Shown piece by piece: positions 19,301-27,659 of a stretch of 64,000 nucleotides of DNA. The notes beneath the pieces are model-generated. The model saw nothing but the letters and a program-made list of their open reading frames with translations, ran no database searches and was not told the origin of the DNA. Positions within the stretch are counted from its first letter, which is position 1; each line of letters begins with the position of its first letter. Position numbers and translations under genes: made by a program. The DNA is taken from positions 4,192 to 68,191 of the forward strand of contig NZ_JAKEUO010000006.1 of NCBI RefSeq assembly GCF_022397915.1, written 5' to 3'. This stretch comes from Vibrio sp. Isolate34. Its GTDB lineage: Bacteria; Pseudomonadota; Gammaproteobacteria; Enterobacterales; Vibrionaceae.

Positions 19301-20102
19301 TTTTTAAGTCGTGCTCGCTCGTCGCAATCGTGTGTTGCACTTTGGTCACGTCTTTCCACCAGCTCAGGTGGGCTTGCCACTCTTTGAGTTGCTCGGCTAA
19401 ACGCTTCTGCTCTGCTTCTAGCGTGTCACGTTCTGCTGTGAGTTCTTGGATTTGATCTTCAGACAATAAGCTCACACCCTCGGCTTTCGCTTTCAGGTGG
19501 TTCAGTGCTTCTTCACTCGATTTAAAGTGATCGTAAATACGCTCTGAAATTAGGCTATAAACTTCGGTACCCGTTAGCTCTTCTAACAGCTCGGCGCGAT
19601 CATTTGCATTGGCATTGAGGAATGCAGCAAATTCGCCTTGAGACAACATGATCGATTTAGTAAATCGTGAAAAGTCCAAACCCGTTACCTGCTCAACTAG
19701 CTTGGTCTTCTTGGTTAACATGGTTTCTAAGACTTTATCGGTGTCGGCATCTGCAAATTCACAAGTCGGTGTTTGCAACGCGCCATCGTGTTTACCGCGC
19801 GCTCGCTTTTGATGAAAGTTAGAACGGTAGGTTTTACCTTGAACTTCAAATTCAAGCTCAGCAAAACATTCGCCAGTACCGCGCGTCATCAGTTCATTAT
19901 TGCCTTTCGCAATACTCTTCAAACGCGGCGTTCGGTGGAATAACGCTAAACAGATCGCATCGAGAATGGTGGTTTTACCCGCTCCAGTTGGACCTGTAAT
20001 GGCAAACAGACCATTTTCTGCAAACGGTGATTGGGTAAAGTCGAGCTTCCAGCGACCTTTCAAAGAGTTCAGGTTTTCAAATTCTAGGCTTAAAATCTTC
20101 AT
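16386..20102 (-). CDS. sbcC: SbcC, ATPase subunit of the SbcCD nuclease
   Basis: A 1238-aa SMC-like ATPase (Rad50 homologue) that with SbcD opens hairpins and processes DNA ends. The N-terminal ATP-binding motif GPTGAGKTT is at residues 37-45. Two long Gln/Glu-rich coiled coils flank the zinc hook CPLCGS near residue 598. The C-terminal half has the signature LSGGESFLVSLALALALSDL and the Walker B region SLFLDEGFGTLD. The start lies 5 bp after the sbcD stop, as in other sbcDC operons. The length is somewhat above the E. coli protein (1048 aa), mostly in the coiled coil. Confidence 0.95.
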   Translation of the reverse strand: MKILSLEFENLNSLKGRWKLDFTQSPFAENGLFAITGPTGAGKTTILDAICLALFHRTPRLKSIAKGNNELMTRGTGECFAELEFEVQGKTYRSNFHQKRARGKHDGALQTPTCEFADADTDKVLETMLTKKTKLVEQVTGLDFSRFTKSIMLSQGEFAAFLNANANDRAELLEELTGTEVYSLISERIYDHFKSSEEALNHLKAKAEGVSLLSEDQIQELTAERDTLEAEQKRLAEQLKEWQAHLSWWKDVTKVQHTIATSEHDLKTAQGDLQDNQASLERLANSEPAEKLRPLHKDLKRCEQEVITTQANLNNSTKLLAVRDVEKQDAQAKLTQSSAIVEQVKTEQQDQEKIIEQVRPLDNQIAVLKDKQSAAVKSVNALNEQHSQQRNHQLVLTQQIDELKQQEKRSSDYLTTHQADQQLEKYLGQWQAKVEQVRALERQHSEQLNSAKQALSALDAQQAVIKSAQQAKATQDQTLAELVVAENTTKQQWEALQGNTSEQVLHTQKELLEFWNRNTHSLLEINRNFLNAQQQLGAKTQAHQINTQQADKLSKEREVLVERYKEKETSLERLTLLIAQEGELAKYRAALESGSECPLCGSTDHSIEQSQDIANLVAQQEREKHELAIIKKDGQEHRQQLDSLAPMISALNDDIQRAQADIQQAQMNWQGIVGKLQQSLSDFPNTAPELALLTVNDLGNEAAVTTFVEQCELQLNQTLQQLKALVDAKTLFAEAEKQRLSASMTAEKAQANLELAEQRLADINKQNQSVNEQINHTAQQKDQQWNSLRESIVETSIQAPELEHIDAWFTEKLQASNTWMETKQQHAELEKQLIIQFAEQKTLDDKLSSAQQELDMLTKETESLAAELARISAERVQLFGDKDIQIASNAMKQKVTDAVTAFDAAQLVLNRCELEHRTEQTKHTGFSDELVSKQSSHTQATTAWIEALQASPFEAEIDFEAALLDEEVRTQLQNLKKSLDEAIVSAQARLNTAKASQVELQNHDNAHAWQALDQQQVEEATTECQNAQQSHATKIGAISANLETDRQNRSNQQDLFKQISEQQVEFDDISRLNSLIGSKNGDKFRKFAQGLTLENLVYLANKQLQRLHGRYELKRKADDGLELQVLDTWQGDVMRDTKTLSGGESFLVSLALALALSDLVSYKTSIDSLFLDEGFGTLDSDTLDIALNALDNLNASGKMIGVISHVEALKERVPVQLKVTKHSGLGVSEMEKQYKVVA

Positions 20103-20107
20103 ACTCG

Positions 20108-21361
20108 TTACTCTTCTACTTTGTTTGGTGCTTGAGCGCTTTCAGACACTTCGACCATTACTTGCTTAAACTTCACCGTCATTCGCTCTAAGCGCGCTTT
20201 TTCAGAGTCCGTTTCAAACTCCTCTAAGGCAATACGTTTAGTAAACACATCCATAGGGCTCAGTTCAGACAGCGTCTCTGCTGATTCTTGTTCTAAAGCT
20301 TGGTTGCGACGTTCCCTTGCTCGGCGAAGTTGCAACACTTCTACGTTCAAGCCTTCAGTCAAGGCACGCATACGTTCTTGGAGATCTGAAAGGTAATCTT
20401 GCGCTTGAACTTCAATCGACAACCAGACACTCAGTTCCCCATCTGAACCAATGTATTGGTTCAGTTGAGATTCAATTTCGCTCAAGTCGCCTTTGATTTC
20501 AGCAAGGGGTTGGAATGTTGGGACTACCAGTTGAGAAATCGTGCGCTCGCCTTCTACAAATTCGACCACACAAACCTGTTTCTGAGACTTAAGCTCATCA
20601 AAACTGAGGGGGATCGGAGAGCCGGAATAGCGAATGTATTCACGCTTTGCCACCACTTGTGGGCGATGAATATGACCAAGTGCAATGTAATCAGCATCTG
20701 GGAAACCATCAGCTGCAAAACCATCGAGGTTACCAACATAGATATCACGCACTGAATCTGACTGTTGAACACCCATAGCAGTAAGGTGTCCAGTGGCGAT
20801 GATCGGCATGTTGTCGCTGTTTTCAAACGTGTCACGCTTTGCGACCGCCGCATCGTAAACACTTTGATAATGCTGCTTAATGGCATCACCTAATTGTTTT
20901 TGGCGCTCAACACCAGACACACCAGCTTGACTGATCAGCACATCTCGCGGACGAATAAAGGGAATGGCACACACCAAGGCTTCTACATCACCCGTTTTAC
21001 CTTTGAGCTCGACAACCTGAGTCGCGTGATCTTCATTGGTGTTCGGAATCACGTCTGCGCCCATGTATTTGAGCAATTGCTGTGTCTCTTTCAACACAGA
21101 CACCGAGTCGTGGTTTCCACCTAGTAGCACCAACTGGCAGCCGATCTTATTCGAGTCGACAACAAATTTGTTATACATCTCACGCGCATAACTTGGCGGC
21201 GTACTGGTATCGAAAATATCGCCAGCAACAATAATCGCGTCGATGTTGTGCTCAGTAACTTGCTCAAGTAACCATTGTAAAAACCGTTCGTGTTCATTCT
21301 TACGGCTTTTATTGTAGAAGTTTTGGCCAAGATGCCAATCGGACGTGTGAAGAATCTTCAT
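20108..21361 (-). CDS. sbcD: SbcD, nuclease subunit of SbcCD
   Basis: A 417-aa Mre11-type metallophosphoesterase. All phosphoesterase motifs are visible: HTSDWHLGQ, VAGDIFD, GGNHDS, ATGHLT and ALGHIHRPQ. It gives the Mn-dependent exo- and endonuclease activity of the complex. It is the first gene of the sbcDC pair. Confidence 0.95.
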   Translation of the reverse strand: MKILHTSDWHLGQNFYNKSRKNEHERFLQWLLEQVTEHNIDAIIVAGDIFDTSTPPSYAREMYNKFVVDSNKIGCQLVLLGGNHDSVSVLKETQQLLKYMGADVIPNTNEDHATQVVELKGKTGDVEALVCAIPFIRPRDVLISQAGVSGVERQKQLGDAIKQHYQSVYDAAVAKRDTFENSDNMPIIATGHLTAMGVQQSDSVRDIYVGNLDGFAADGFPDADYIALGHIHRPQVVAKREYIRYSGSPIPLSFDELKSQKQVCVVEFVEGERTISQLVVPTFQPLAEIKGDLSEIESQLNQYIGSDGELSVWLSIEVQAQDYLSDLQERMRALTEGLNVEVLQLRRARERRNQALEQESAETLSELSPMDVFTKRIALEEFETDSEKARLERMTVKFKQVMVEVSESAQAPNKVEE

Positions 21362-21559
21362 TGCTGCTCACTGGAAGTCGGTAATACTCATAATCTACCA
21401 AAATAGTTCAGATATTTCCTTTTTATAAGCTTGTGAAAACCAACTAATTTCAGGCTTTGTCGACTCTGTGTTCAACACTTCATTGAACGTTGTTTGTTAT
21501 ATAAAAAAACCGCTCAAAGTTAGAACGGTCTTTATGTGTAAATCTAGCTAAGTTGAAAC

Positions 21560-21973
21560 TTAATGGTTTGGGCGATTTAGTTGAAGTAAATCCCACTTGT
21601 TGCCGTAGAGATCTTGGAATACAACCACAGTCCCGTACTCTTCTACTCGTGGTTCTTCATTGAATACAACGCCATTTGTTTTCATCAGCTCATAGTCGCG
21701 CCAAAAATCATTGCTCTGTAGAAATAGAAAAACACGGCCACCGGTTTGGTTACCCACGGACTGCTTCTGCTCTTCATTACTTGCTTGAGCCAGTAATAAG
21801 TTCGTTCCGTTTGAATTCGGAGGAGATACCTGTACCCAACGTTTTCCGCCACCTAGGTTGGTGTCTTCGATCAGAGTGAATTGAAGTTTCTTAGTATAGA
21901 ACTCGATCGCATCATCATAGTTCTCTGCGACTAACGCGATATTTCCGATTTGTTGTTGGATTAGTTCAGACAT
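21560..21973 (-). CDS. VOC-superfamily protein
   Basis: A 137-aa glyoxalase-fold protein: IGNIALVAENYDDAIEFYTKKLQFTLIEDTNLGGGKRWVQVSPP, then GRVFLFLQSNDFWRDYELMKTNGVVF and VVFQDLYGNKWDLLQLN. The pattern fits one complete VOC unit that would dimerise. The substrate is unknown. It stands alone between sbcD and a GNAT gene. Confidence 0.82.
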   Translation of the reverse strand: MSELIQQQIGNIALVAENYDDAIEFYTKKLQFTLIEDTNLGGGKRWVQVSPPNSNGTNLLLAQASNEEQKQSVGNQTGGRVFLFLQSNDFWRDYELMKTNGVVFNEEPRVEEYGTVVVFQDLYGNKWDLLQLNRPNH

Positions 21974-22074
21974 CCGTATTTCTCGATTTTCAAAAGAGGA
22001 ATTCTATCGTTAAACCCAAGATTAGACGAACCCTCTCGACAACCTTTTTTTGGCTATTAACTTTTGAACTCGTA

Positions 22075-22533
22075 CTAGCGCAGTTCGATCGTCATAAATT
22101 GACTGTGAGGATCGAGCTCGTAATCTGAAAAAGGTTCGCAATAACCAAAGCCAAATTTCTCGTACAAGTTACGCGCAGGTTTAAAGTAATCTTCAGAGCC
22201 AGTTTCCAAACTAATCTGTCGATATTGGCGAGTGCTTGCTGTATCCAAAACATGTTGTAATAGTCGGCTAGCAACACCAGACTTACGCGCAAACTGAGAG
22301 GTTCTCATCGATTTAAGTTCAGCATGTTGAGTATCCAGCTCTTTAATCGCGACACAGCCCAGTAACTGGCTGTCTTTCCATGCGCTGAAAAATGTTATCT
22401 CTGGTGACTTTAGCCCATCAAGATCAAGGGCATGAACGCTTTCTGGTGGTGATGTTGCGTACATATCAGCTAAATGTTCTTCAAGTAGCCCAATCACCTC
22501 TCCGCCAGACAAGTCATCAATTTTTATTTCCAT
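22075..22533 (-). CDS. GNAT-family N-acetyltransferase
   Basis: A 152-aa acetyl-CoA-dependent acetyltransferase. The acetyl-CoA-binding motif is seen as ELKSMRTSQFARKSGVASRLLQHVLDTAS. Later come ISLETGSEDYFKPARNLYEKFGFGYCEPFSDY, typical of GNATs. The ATG is preceded by AAAGAG. The acceptor is unknown. Confidence 0.85.
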   Translation of the reverse strand: MEIKIDDLSGGEVIGLLEEHLADMYATSPPESVHALDLDGLKSPEITFFSAWKDSQLLGCVAIKELDTQHAELKSMRTSQFARKSGVASRLLQHVLDTASTRQYRQISLETGSEDYFKPARNLYEKFGFGYCEPFSDYELDPHSQFMTIELR

Positions 22534-22549
22534 AACTCTTTAATTATCC

Positions 22550-22837
22550 TTAATAAATTTTTAATCCGTTCTCGATACAGTAAAACCACGGTACTCTCGA
22601 TAAATCATGAATATCATACTTCGCTTCCATAGTCTCGCGGCAATTACTGCGCCTTATTGCATGGTACTTGAAATTCTCAAAGCCTACTTTGAAGTTCATA
22701 TCTTTGAACACGATTACGATAAGTTGTTGCCGTGGGATACCCAATCGGGCAATGCTCTCATCACCTGTGTCAAAAGCTAACACTTGTCGACACCTAAGCT
22801 CGCTCAAGTTACGAGTTCCCAAATCAAAAGAACCCAC
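22550..22837 (-). CDS. Doubtful short reading frame, possibly a gene remnant
   Basis: An open stretch of up to 95 codons, with protein-like composition toward its end (YDIHDLSRVPWFYCIENGLKIY). The only early start codon is a GTG inside the stem of the receptor-gene terminator, with no clear ribosome-binding site. It could be a relic or a chance frame. I do not recognise a family. Confidence 0.2.
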   Translation of the reverse strand: MGSFDLGTRNLSELRCRQVLAFDTGDESIARLGIPRQQLIVIVFKDMNFKVGFENFKYHAIRRSNCRETMEAKYDIHDLSRVPWFYCIENGLKIY

Positions 22838-22878
22838 ACTCGCTAATCTCTTTATAGAGTCTCCAGCCAGTGTGGGTT
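22831..22878 (-). terminator. Terminator of the TonB receptor gene
   Basis: AACCCACACT pairs with AGTGTGGGTT across 28 bases that contain a smaller CTCT/AGAG stem. TTCTTTT follows on the minus strand, and T-rich DNA also follows on the plus strand. It begins about 45 bp after the receptor stop codon. Confidence 0.7.
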
Positions 22879-22922
22879 CTTTGTTTTATATGTTTCTATC
22901 TACCGAATCATACACAGGTTGA

Positions 22923-24953
22923 TTAGAAGTCTGCAGTCATACCTACGTAGTAAGTACGTGGCTCTTCAACATAACCAATGTACTCTAACTCTTCCGATAC
23001 TGACTCATCTGTTAGATTTGAGATACCTGCGCGCAGTCGCACTGAATCATTCACATTGTAAACCGTACCGAGGTTCAACGTTGTGTAAGCATCTTGCGTT
23101 AGGTCGCCGTCAATCTGACGCTCACCACGGTAACGCGCACTCACGAAGGTACTTAGATAGTAAGTTGGGTTCCAGTTAAGCTTCACAAAGCCTGAATGCT
23201 TGTAACGCTCAAGTAACTCTTCACCTGTCGACTTGTCTTCTGTATCTAGGTAAGTGTAGTTACCAGAAACGGCCCACTCGTCAGAGATTTGGTACATACC
23301 GCCAAGCTCAACACCTTGAATGATAGCTTCAGACACGTTTTGATACGTCTTCGCGCCTAAATCTCCCGTTGGTGTACCGTCAGGGTTTTCACATTGAAGA
23401 GCACTTTCGTTCCAATCACCACCTTGCGGGCAGTAACCCTGCGTTCTTTCGATTAGGTCATTAATCTCATTACGGAATAATGCTGCTTCTACATTCCAAC
23501 GTGGTTGTGTGTATACCGTCGCAAGTTCGTAGTTAATGCTTGTCTCTGGATTTAAGTCTTCATTCCCCACTAACGCACAACCGCCCTTACAGCTTGAGAC
23601 TGTGTAGTCGGATTGGTTTTGAGTCAATGTTGGCGCCTTGAATGCCTTGCCAACACCACCTTTGATGATTAGGTCATTCGTTGTTTGGTGAACTAAATAC
23701 ACACGTGGGCTGAACTCTTCGCCGTACAATTCGTGCTTATCCAAACGACCACCAATCGTTGCGGTTAGGCTGTCTGTCATGACCCATTGGTCTTGTACAA
23801 ACAATGCACCTTGATATGCCTCAGACGTTCCGCTCGATAGGTTTTCTTTGTTAGTTAGTTCACTTAACTGGTAGTCCATACCAAATGTCAGCGTGTGGCT
23901 GTCACCAAGGTAAGTCGTAGCAGATGCTTCAACGATTTGAGTTAGCTCTTCGATATCGCTGCTGAAGTTGTTGCCTAGATCAGCTGCATCATTATCTGTT
24001 ACGTTCTCGCGTGAATAACGAACTTGAGTATCACCCCAGCTCCAGAAGCCACTGTGTGTAATTGCTTGGCTGTGACGTACTACACGAGTGTCGGACTCAA
24101 TAACTGATTTTGCACTTTCTGCCGCTGATTCACGTTCGTCGTCGCTGTAACCAAAATCAAAATCGATGGTTTGATTATCCGTCGAATGCCATGACAGGCT
24201 TGCTAATAGGCTAAGAGTGTCGCGGCCTTCTAGTGCAGTAATATCTTCACGATCATAACCAGAACTGTGTGTACCTGAGTATGGCTGCCATGCATTACGA
24301 CTAGTTTGGTTTACAGAAACACGTGCGTACAACTCATCTTCAATTAGAGCACCTGATGTCGTTAAGCCAACCGAGTATTCTTGGCCGCCGTTACCATCCA
24401 TAGGTGAAGAGTTGTCCATGCTTAGTGTAGAGCTCCAATCATTTTCTGGAGCCTTAGTGATGATGTTGATTGTACCGCCCATACCATCTGAACCGTAAAG
24501 TGCAGACATTGGGCCACGAATGATTTCAACACGCTCGATCGAATCAGCAGGGATAGTAGATAGGTCGAAGTCATTACCACGTATGATAGCGCTCGCCGAA
24601 CTTAGACGACGACCGTTTACCATAATAAGCGTGTAATCAGAATCCATACCACGAATAGAGATCATTTGACGGCCAGCACGCGTGCTATCGAAGTCAGACT
24701 CAACACTCGTTGATTCAGCAACGATGTCTGCCAAGGTAATACCTGGGCTGTCTTCGATGTCTTGAGCGGTGATAACCGACATTGAAGCTGGTGCTTGTTT
24801 TAGTGCCATTTCGGTACGAGTTGCCGTAACTACCATTTGCTCATCTGTTGCTTGCGCTTCTTCCTGCGCTAACACGTGAGCTGAAAGCGAGGTACAAATA
24901 ACAGCGACTGCGATCGAAAGGGGTTTGCGAATCAAAAGAGATCTCTCAGACAT
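22923..24953 (-). CDS. TonB-dependent siderophore receptor (IrgA-like)
   Basis: An outer-membrane receptor of about 676 aa. A signal peptide (MSERSLLIRKPLSIAVAVICTSLSAHVLA) is followed by a TonB box region (EQMVVTATRTE), then the plug domain with ISIRGMDSDYTLIMVNGRR and IERVEIIRGPMSALYGSDGMGGTINIITK, then a 22-strand-type barrel ending in Phe. The C-terminus (LEYIGYVEEPRTYYVGMTADF) resembles the Vibrio enterobactin receptor IrgA. A Fur-box-like site lies just before the start, so iron repression is likely. The ligand is inferred (catecholate siderophore) and not proven. The start could also be three codons earlier. Confidence 0.88.
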   Translation of the reverse strand: MSERSLLIRKPLSIAVAVICTSLSAHVLAQEEAQATDEQMVVTATRTEMALKQAPASMSVITAQDIEDSPGITLADIVAESTSVESDFDSTRAGRQMISIRGMDSDYTLIMVNGRRLSSASAIIRGNDFDLSTIPADSIERVEIIRGPMSALYGSDGMGGTINIITKAPENDWSSTLSMDNSSPMDGNGGQEYSVGLTTSGALIEDELYARVSVNQTSRNAWQPYSGTHSSGYDREDITALEGRDTLSLLASLSWHSTDNQTIDFDFGYSDDERESAAESAKSVIESDTRVVRHSQAITHSGFWSWGDTQVRYSRENVTDNDAADLGNNFSSDIEELTQIVEASATTYLGDSHTLTFGMDYQLSELTNKENLSSGTSEAYQGALFVQDQWVMTDSLTATIGGRLDKHELYGEEFSPRVYLVHQTTNDLIIKGGVGKAFKAPTLTQNQSDYTVSSCKGGCALVGNEDLNPETSINYELATVYTQPRWNVEAALFRNEINDLIERTQGYCPQGGDWNESALQCENPDGTPTGDLGAKTYQNVSEAIIQGVELGGMYQISDEWAVSGNYTYLDTEDKSTGEELLERYKHSGFVKLNWNPTYYLSTFVSARYRGERQIDGDLTQDAYTTLNLGTVYNVNDSVRLRAGISNLTDESVSEELEYIGYVEEPRTYYVGMTADF

Positions 24954-24976
24954 GATATTCATTCTTATATGTGATT

Positions 24977-24995
24977 GGTAATGATAATGGTTTGC
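24977..24995. promoter_or_regulatory. Fur-box-like site before the TonB receptor
   Basis: GGTAATGATAATGGTTTGC matches the 19-bp Fur consensus at 14 positions, including the full AATGATAAT core. It lies 24 bp upstream of the chosen ATG, where Fur binding would block transcription in iron-rich cells. Confidence 0.65.
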
Positions 24996-25136
24996 ATTAA
25001 ACAACCAGTTACCATTCTTATCAACGAAAGTTTCATACCAAAAATCGATTCTCGCTATTCACCATTCAAATAGCAAAAGAGATCCATATTCAATTCGATA
25101 AGTACCTATAACTTCCATTCACCTTGTGGATGGAAG

Positions 25137-26057
25137 TTATGTATAGAGCTCTTTAAATATATTGCGAACCCAACGACACATAGGGTCATTATGAAAGCGC
25201 TTATGCCAGTATAAGTAGACATCTTCTGATGGGTGGCGCAACGCTTTAGGCACACGTTTGCAAACAAGATCTCTTTGCTTAGCGGCTTGTTGAGCAAAAG
25301 GTGTCGGTAAATGGAAAATGATGTCGGTTGCTTCAGCCATATCCGGTGCAACGTTAAAATTGGAAAGCTGAATTGGAATGGACAACTGGCGTTGCTTATC
25401 AATTAAGCCAAGATCTTTAAATCGACTTTCGATCGAGAGCTTCTTATCCCCTTGCAATGAGATTTGACCAAGTTGACTATTCAACAAGTCATCGACTGTG
25501 ATCTCTTTATCTGCCAACGGATGGTCTTTGCTCATCAATAAACGGTAATCACGGCTTATCACGAACATTCGATACAAGTTTTGCTCTGAGCTTAAAGGTT
25601 CATGGGTCGACAATACAAAATGCGCATCCCCCGACAACAAAGGTTCGAAATGTCGTTTCGGAATAGAATCGATATCAACGACCATGTTTGGCGCTTGCTT
25701 GCGGATCTCCGCCACTACCTTTGGCAATAAATGCGAAACCTGAGGAACCAAACCGAAGAAACGAACAGTACTGTCACTCGTTTGTGGTTCGAACACATCG
25801 CCATGAACCAACTTTTCTAAGCGTGTAAGGACAGAATTGAGGTCTTGCTTAATGGCTTCTGCTTTTGGTGTTAGCTCATAGCCGTAAGCCGCTCGCACCA
25901 ATAGGTCATCATTGAAAACGGTACGCAATTTTTGCAGTGATCGGCTCACCGTAGGTTGGCTCATATCCAGTGCCAATGCCGTGTTGGAAACGTGCTTCTC
26001 TTCAAGAAGGTGTTTAAGAATAACGAGTAGATTGAGGTCGACTTGAGCAAGATTCAT
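25137..26057 (-). CDS. LysR-family transcriptional regulator (NodD/LeuO-like branch)
   Basis: A 306-aa LysR-type regulator. The N-terminal winged helix reads VDLNLLVILKHLLEEKHVSNTALALDMSQPTVSRSLQKLRTVFNDDLLVR, and the rest is the periplasmic-binding-like effector domain. It precedes the TonB receptor on the same strand with about 180 bp between. In V. cholerae irgA has a divergent LysR partner (IrgB), but this protein is not divergent and does not look like IrgB. A role in iron uptake is therefore uncertain. The 464-bp gap upstream, to the LacI gene, holds no gene I can support, only AT-rich promoter DNA for the two divergent regulators. Confidence 0.87.
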   Translation of the reverse strand: MNLAQVDLNLLVILKHLLEEKHVSNTALALDMSQPTVSRSLQKLRTVFNDDLLVRAAYGYELTPKAEAIKQDLNSVLTRLEKLVHGDVFEPQTSDSTVRFFGLVPQVSHLLPKVVAEIRKQAPNMVVDIDSIPKRHFEPLLSGDAHFVLSTHEPLSSEQNLYRMFVISRDYRLLMSKDHPLADKEITVDDLLNSQLGQISLQGDKKLSIESRFKDLGLIDKQRQLSIPIQLSNFNVAPDMAEATDIIFHLPTPFAQQAAKQRDLVCKRVPKALRHPSEDVYLYWHKRFHNDPMCRWVRNIFKELYT

Positions 26058-26521
26058 TTTGCAAATATTAATAATATAGAAAATTCAATGAGTGCATAGT
26101 GCAACTTACTAACAAGTAATACAATTGATAATCACTCTTATTTTGATCTGGAGCAAGACAATCTACGGCTTAAGATAAATAGTCGTCTTACACATCGGGA
26201 AAAGTGAACCGACACAACACAATTTTGACTAAGAAAGGACACTGAGCTTTAGCTACAATAGTATTCTCAAGCGCTCGAACCAATGGTTCAAAACTCTCCT
26301 AGTATCGGAGAAAGATTATAGAGCTACTAAAGCGAATACCGATTTTTTAAACACACGAACTAAACATCAATCAACAGAGTAAACATATGGACTCAGCCTC
26401 GTATATTGCTACTATACGTACCATCATAAAAGTTTAAGCCGTACAACAAGGTGTTCCCTTTTGGAGGGAGTCGAAACACTACGATGGCAACGGTTATAGC
26501 ACACTTAATATAAAGAACATT

Positions 26522-27526
26522 ATGGCAAACATAAGAGACGTCGCGAAAGAAGCTAAGGTATCCGTTGCTACTGTATCGAGAGTAATCAACAAATTACCTC
26601 ATACGAGTGAAACAGCAACGAAAGCAGTTCACGAAGCGATGGAAAGATTGAATTATCGCCCAAATGCGAACGCAAGAGCTCTTGCAAATAAAACTTCGTC
26701 TTCCATTGGTGTGTTAGTGGCAGACGTATCTAACCCATTTTATGGTGCTATGGTTCAAGCTATTGACGAAATCGCACGTGAACACAAAAAGCATATACTG
26801 ATTACGCATGGCTACCACAACGAAACCTATGAAAGAGAAGCGATCGAGCTGTTGATAAACAACCAGTGTGAGCATCTTGTGATTCATAGCAAAGGTCTAT
26901 CGGATCAAGAGCTGATTGAGTTTTCGAAACAAATCCCTGGTCTTATCATCATTAACCGCTTTATCCCAGAAATAGCGGAACGCTGTGTCGCTTTAGATAA
27001 CATTCGAGGCAGCAGCCTGGCACTAAGCCACCTAATCCGCTTTGGCCATAAGAGAATTGGTTACTTAGCCTCTTCTCATAATATCGATGATTCAATAGAT
27101 AGAAAACTGGGTTATCGTTCTGAACTAGAAAAGAACCAACTGCCCTACTCGGAGGCTCTGGTGGTGTCCGGCGAACCGAATGAGCTTGGCGGCGCAGATG
27201 CCATGCGTAATTTGTTAGCGAAGAATGAACCGTTTACCGCGATTGCTACATACAACGATTTAATGGCTGCAGGTGCCATTGCAGTGCTTAAAGAAAACAA
27301 CCTACGCGTACCAGAAGATGTCTCTGTCATCGGGTTTGATGATGCCATGATAGCCAGCTATTTACAGCCTACCCTGACCACCGTCCGCTACCCAGTACAG
27401 ATCATGGCGAGCCAAGCGGCAAAGCTGTCTATCCAGTTGGTAGAAAAGTCTCCTCACGAGCATAAAGGAAACCTTTACCTTCCTACACTGGTGAGCCGTA
27501 ATTCCATTGCTTCACCTAACAATTAA
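26522..27526 (+). CDS. LacI/GalR-family repressor of the galactoside cluster
   Basis: A 334-aa LacI-family regulator. The N-terminal helix-turn-helix and hinge are clear: IRDVAKEAKVSVATVSRVINK, then LNYRPNANARALANK. The sugar-binding domain contains VLVADVSNPFYGAMV, FGHKRIGYLA and VSVIGFDDAMIASYLQPTLTTVRYP. It most resembles GalR-type members. It converges on the four-gene galactan operon, whose promoter carries a perfect palindrome of GalR type at 34844-34865. The natural reading is that this protein represses the operon until a galactose-containing inducer binds. Confidence 0.9.
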   Translation: MANIRDVAKEAKVSVATVSRVINKLPHTSETATKAVHEAMERLNYRPNANARALANKTSSSIGVLVADVSNPFYGAMVQAIDEIAREHKKHILITHGYHNETYEREAIELLINNQCEHLVIHSKGLSDQELIEFSKQIPGLIIINRFIPEIAERCVALDNIRGSSLALSHLIRFGHKRIGYLASSHNIDDSIDRKLGYRSELEKNQLPYSEALVVSGEPNELGGADAMRNLLAKNEPFTAIATYNDLMAAGAIAVLKENNLRVPEDVSVIGFDDAMIASYLQPTLTTVRYPVQIMASQAAKLSIQLVEKSPHEHKGNLYLPTLVSRNSIASPNN

Positions 27527-27600
27527 CCTATGATTTGTTAGGGAATCAACACTGAATACAAGCTTGGCTTTAGGCTCTTATTCTCGCATTCTGTTTATAA

Positions 27601-27635
27601 AAGAAACCCCAGCCTTATTCAGACTGGGGTTTCTT
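27601..27635. terminator. Bidirectional terminator between LacI gene and GH30 gene
   Basis: AAGAAACCCCAG pairs perfectly with CTGGGGTTTCTT around an 11-base loop. TATTATT follows on the plus strand and a T-rich stretch on the minus strand. It ends both the regulator gene and the convergent operon. Confidence 0.88.
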
Positions 27636-27659
27636 TATTATTACTAGCTAAATTTTACG

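Noticed and set aside
25137..26057. LysR gene as the IrgB partner of the receptor
   Set aside because: IrgB is divergent from irgA in V. cholerae and differs in sequence; this gene is co-directional and of another LysR branch.
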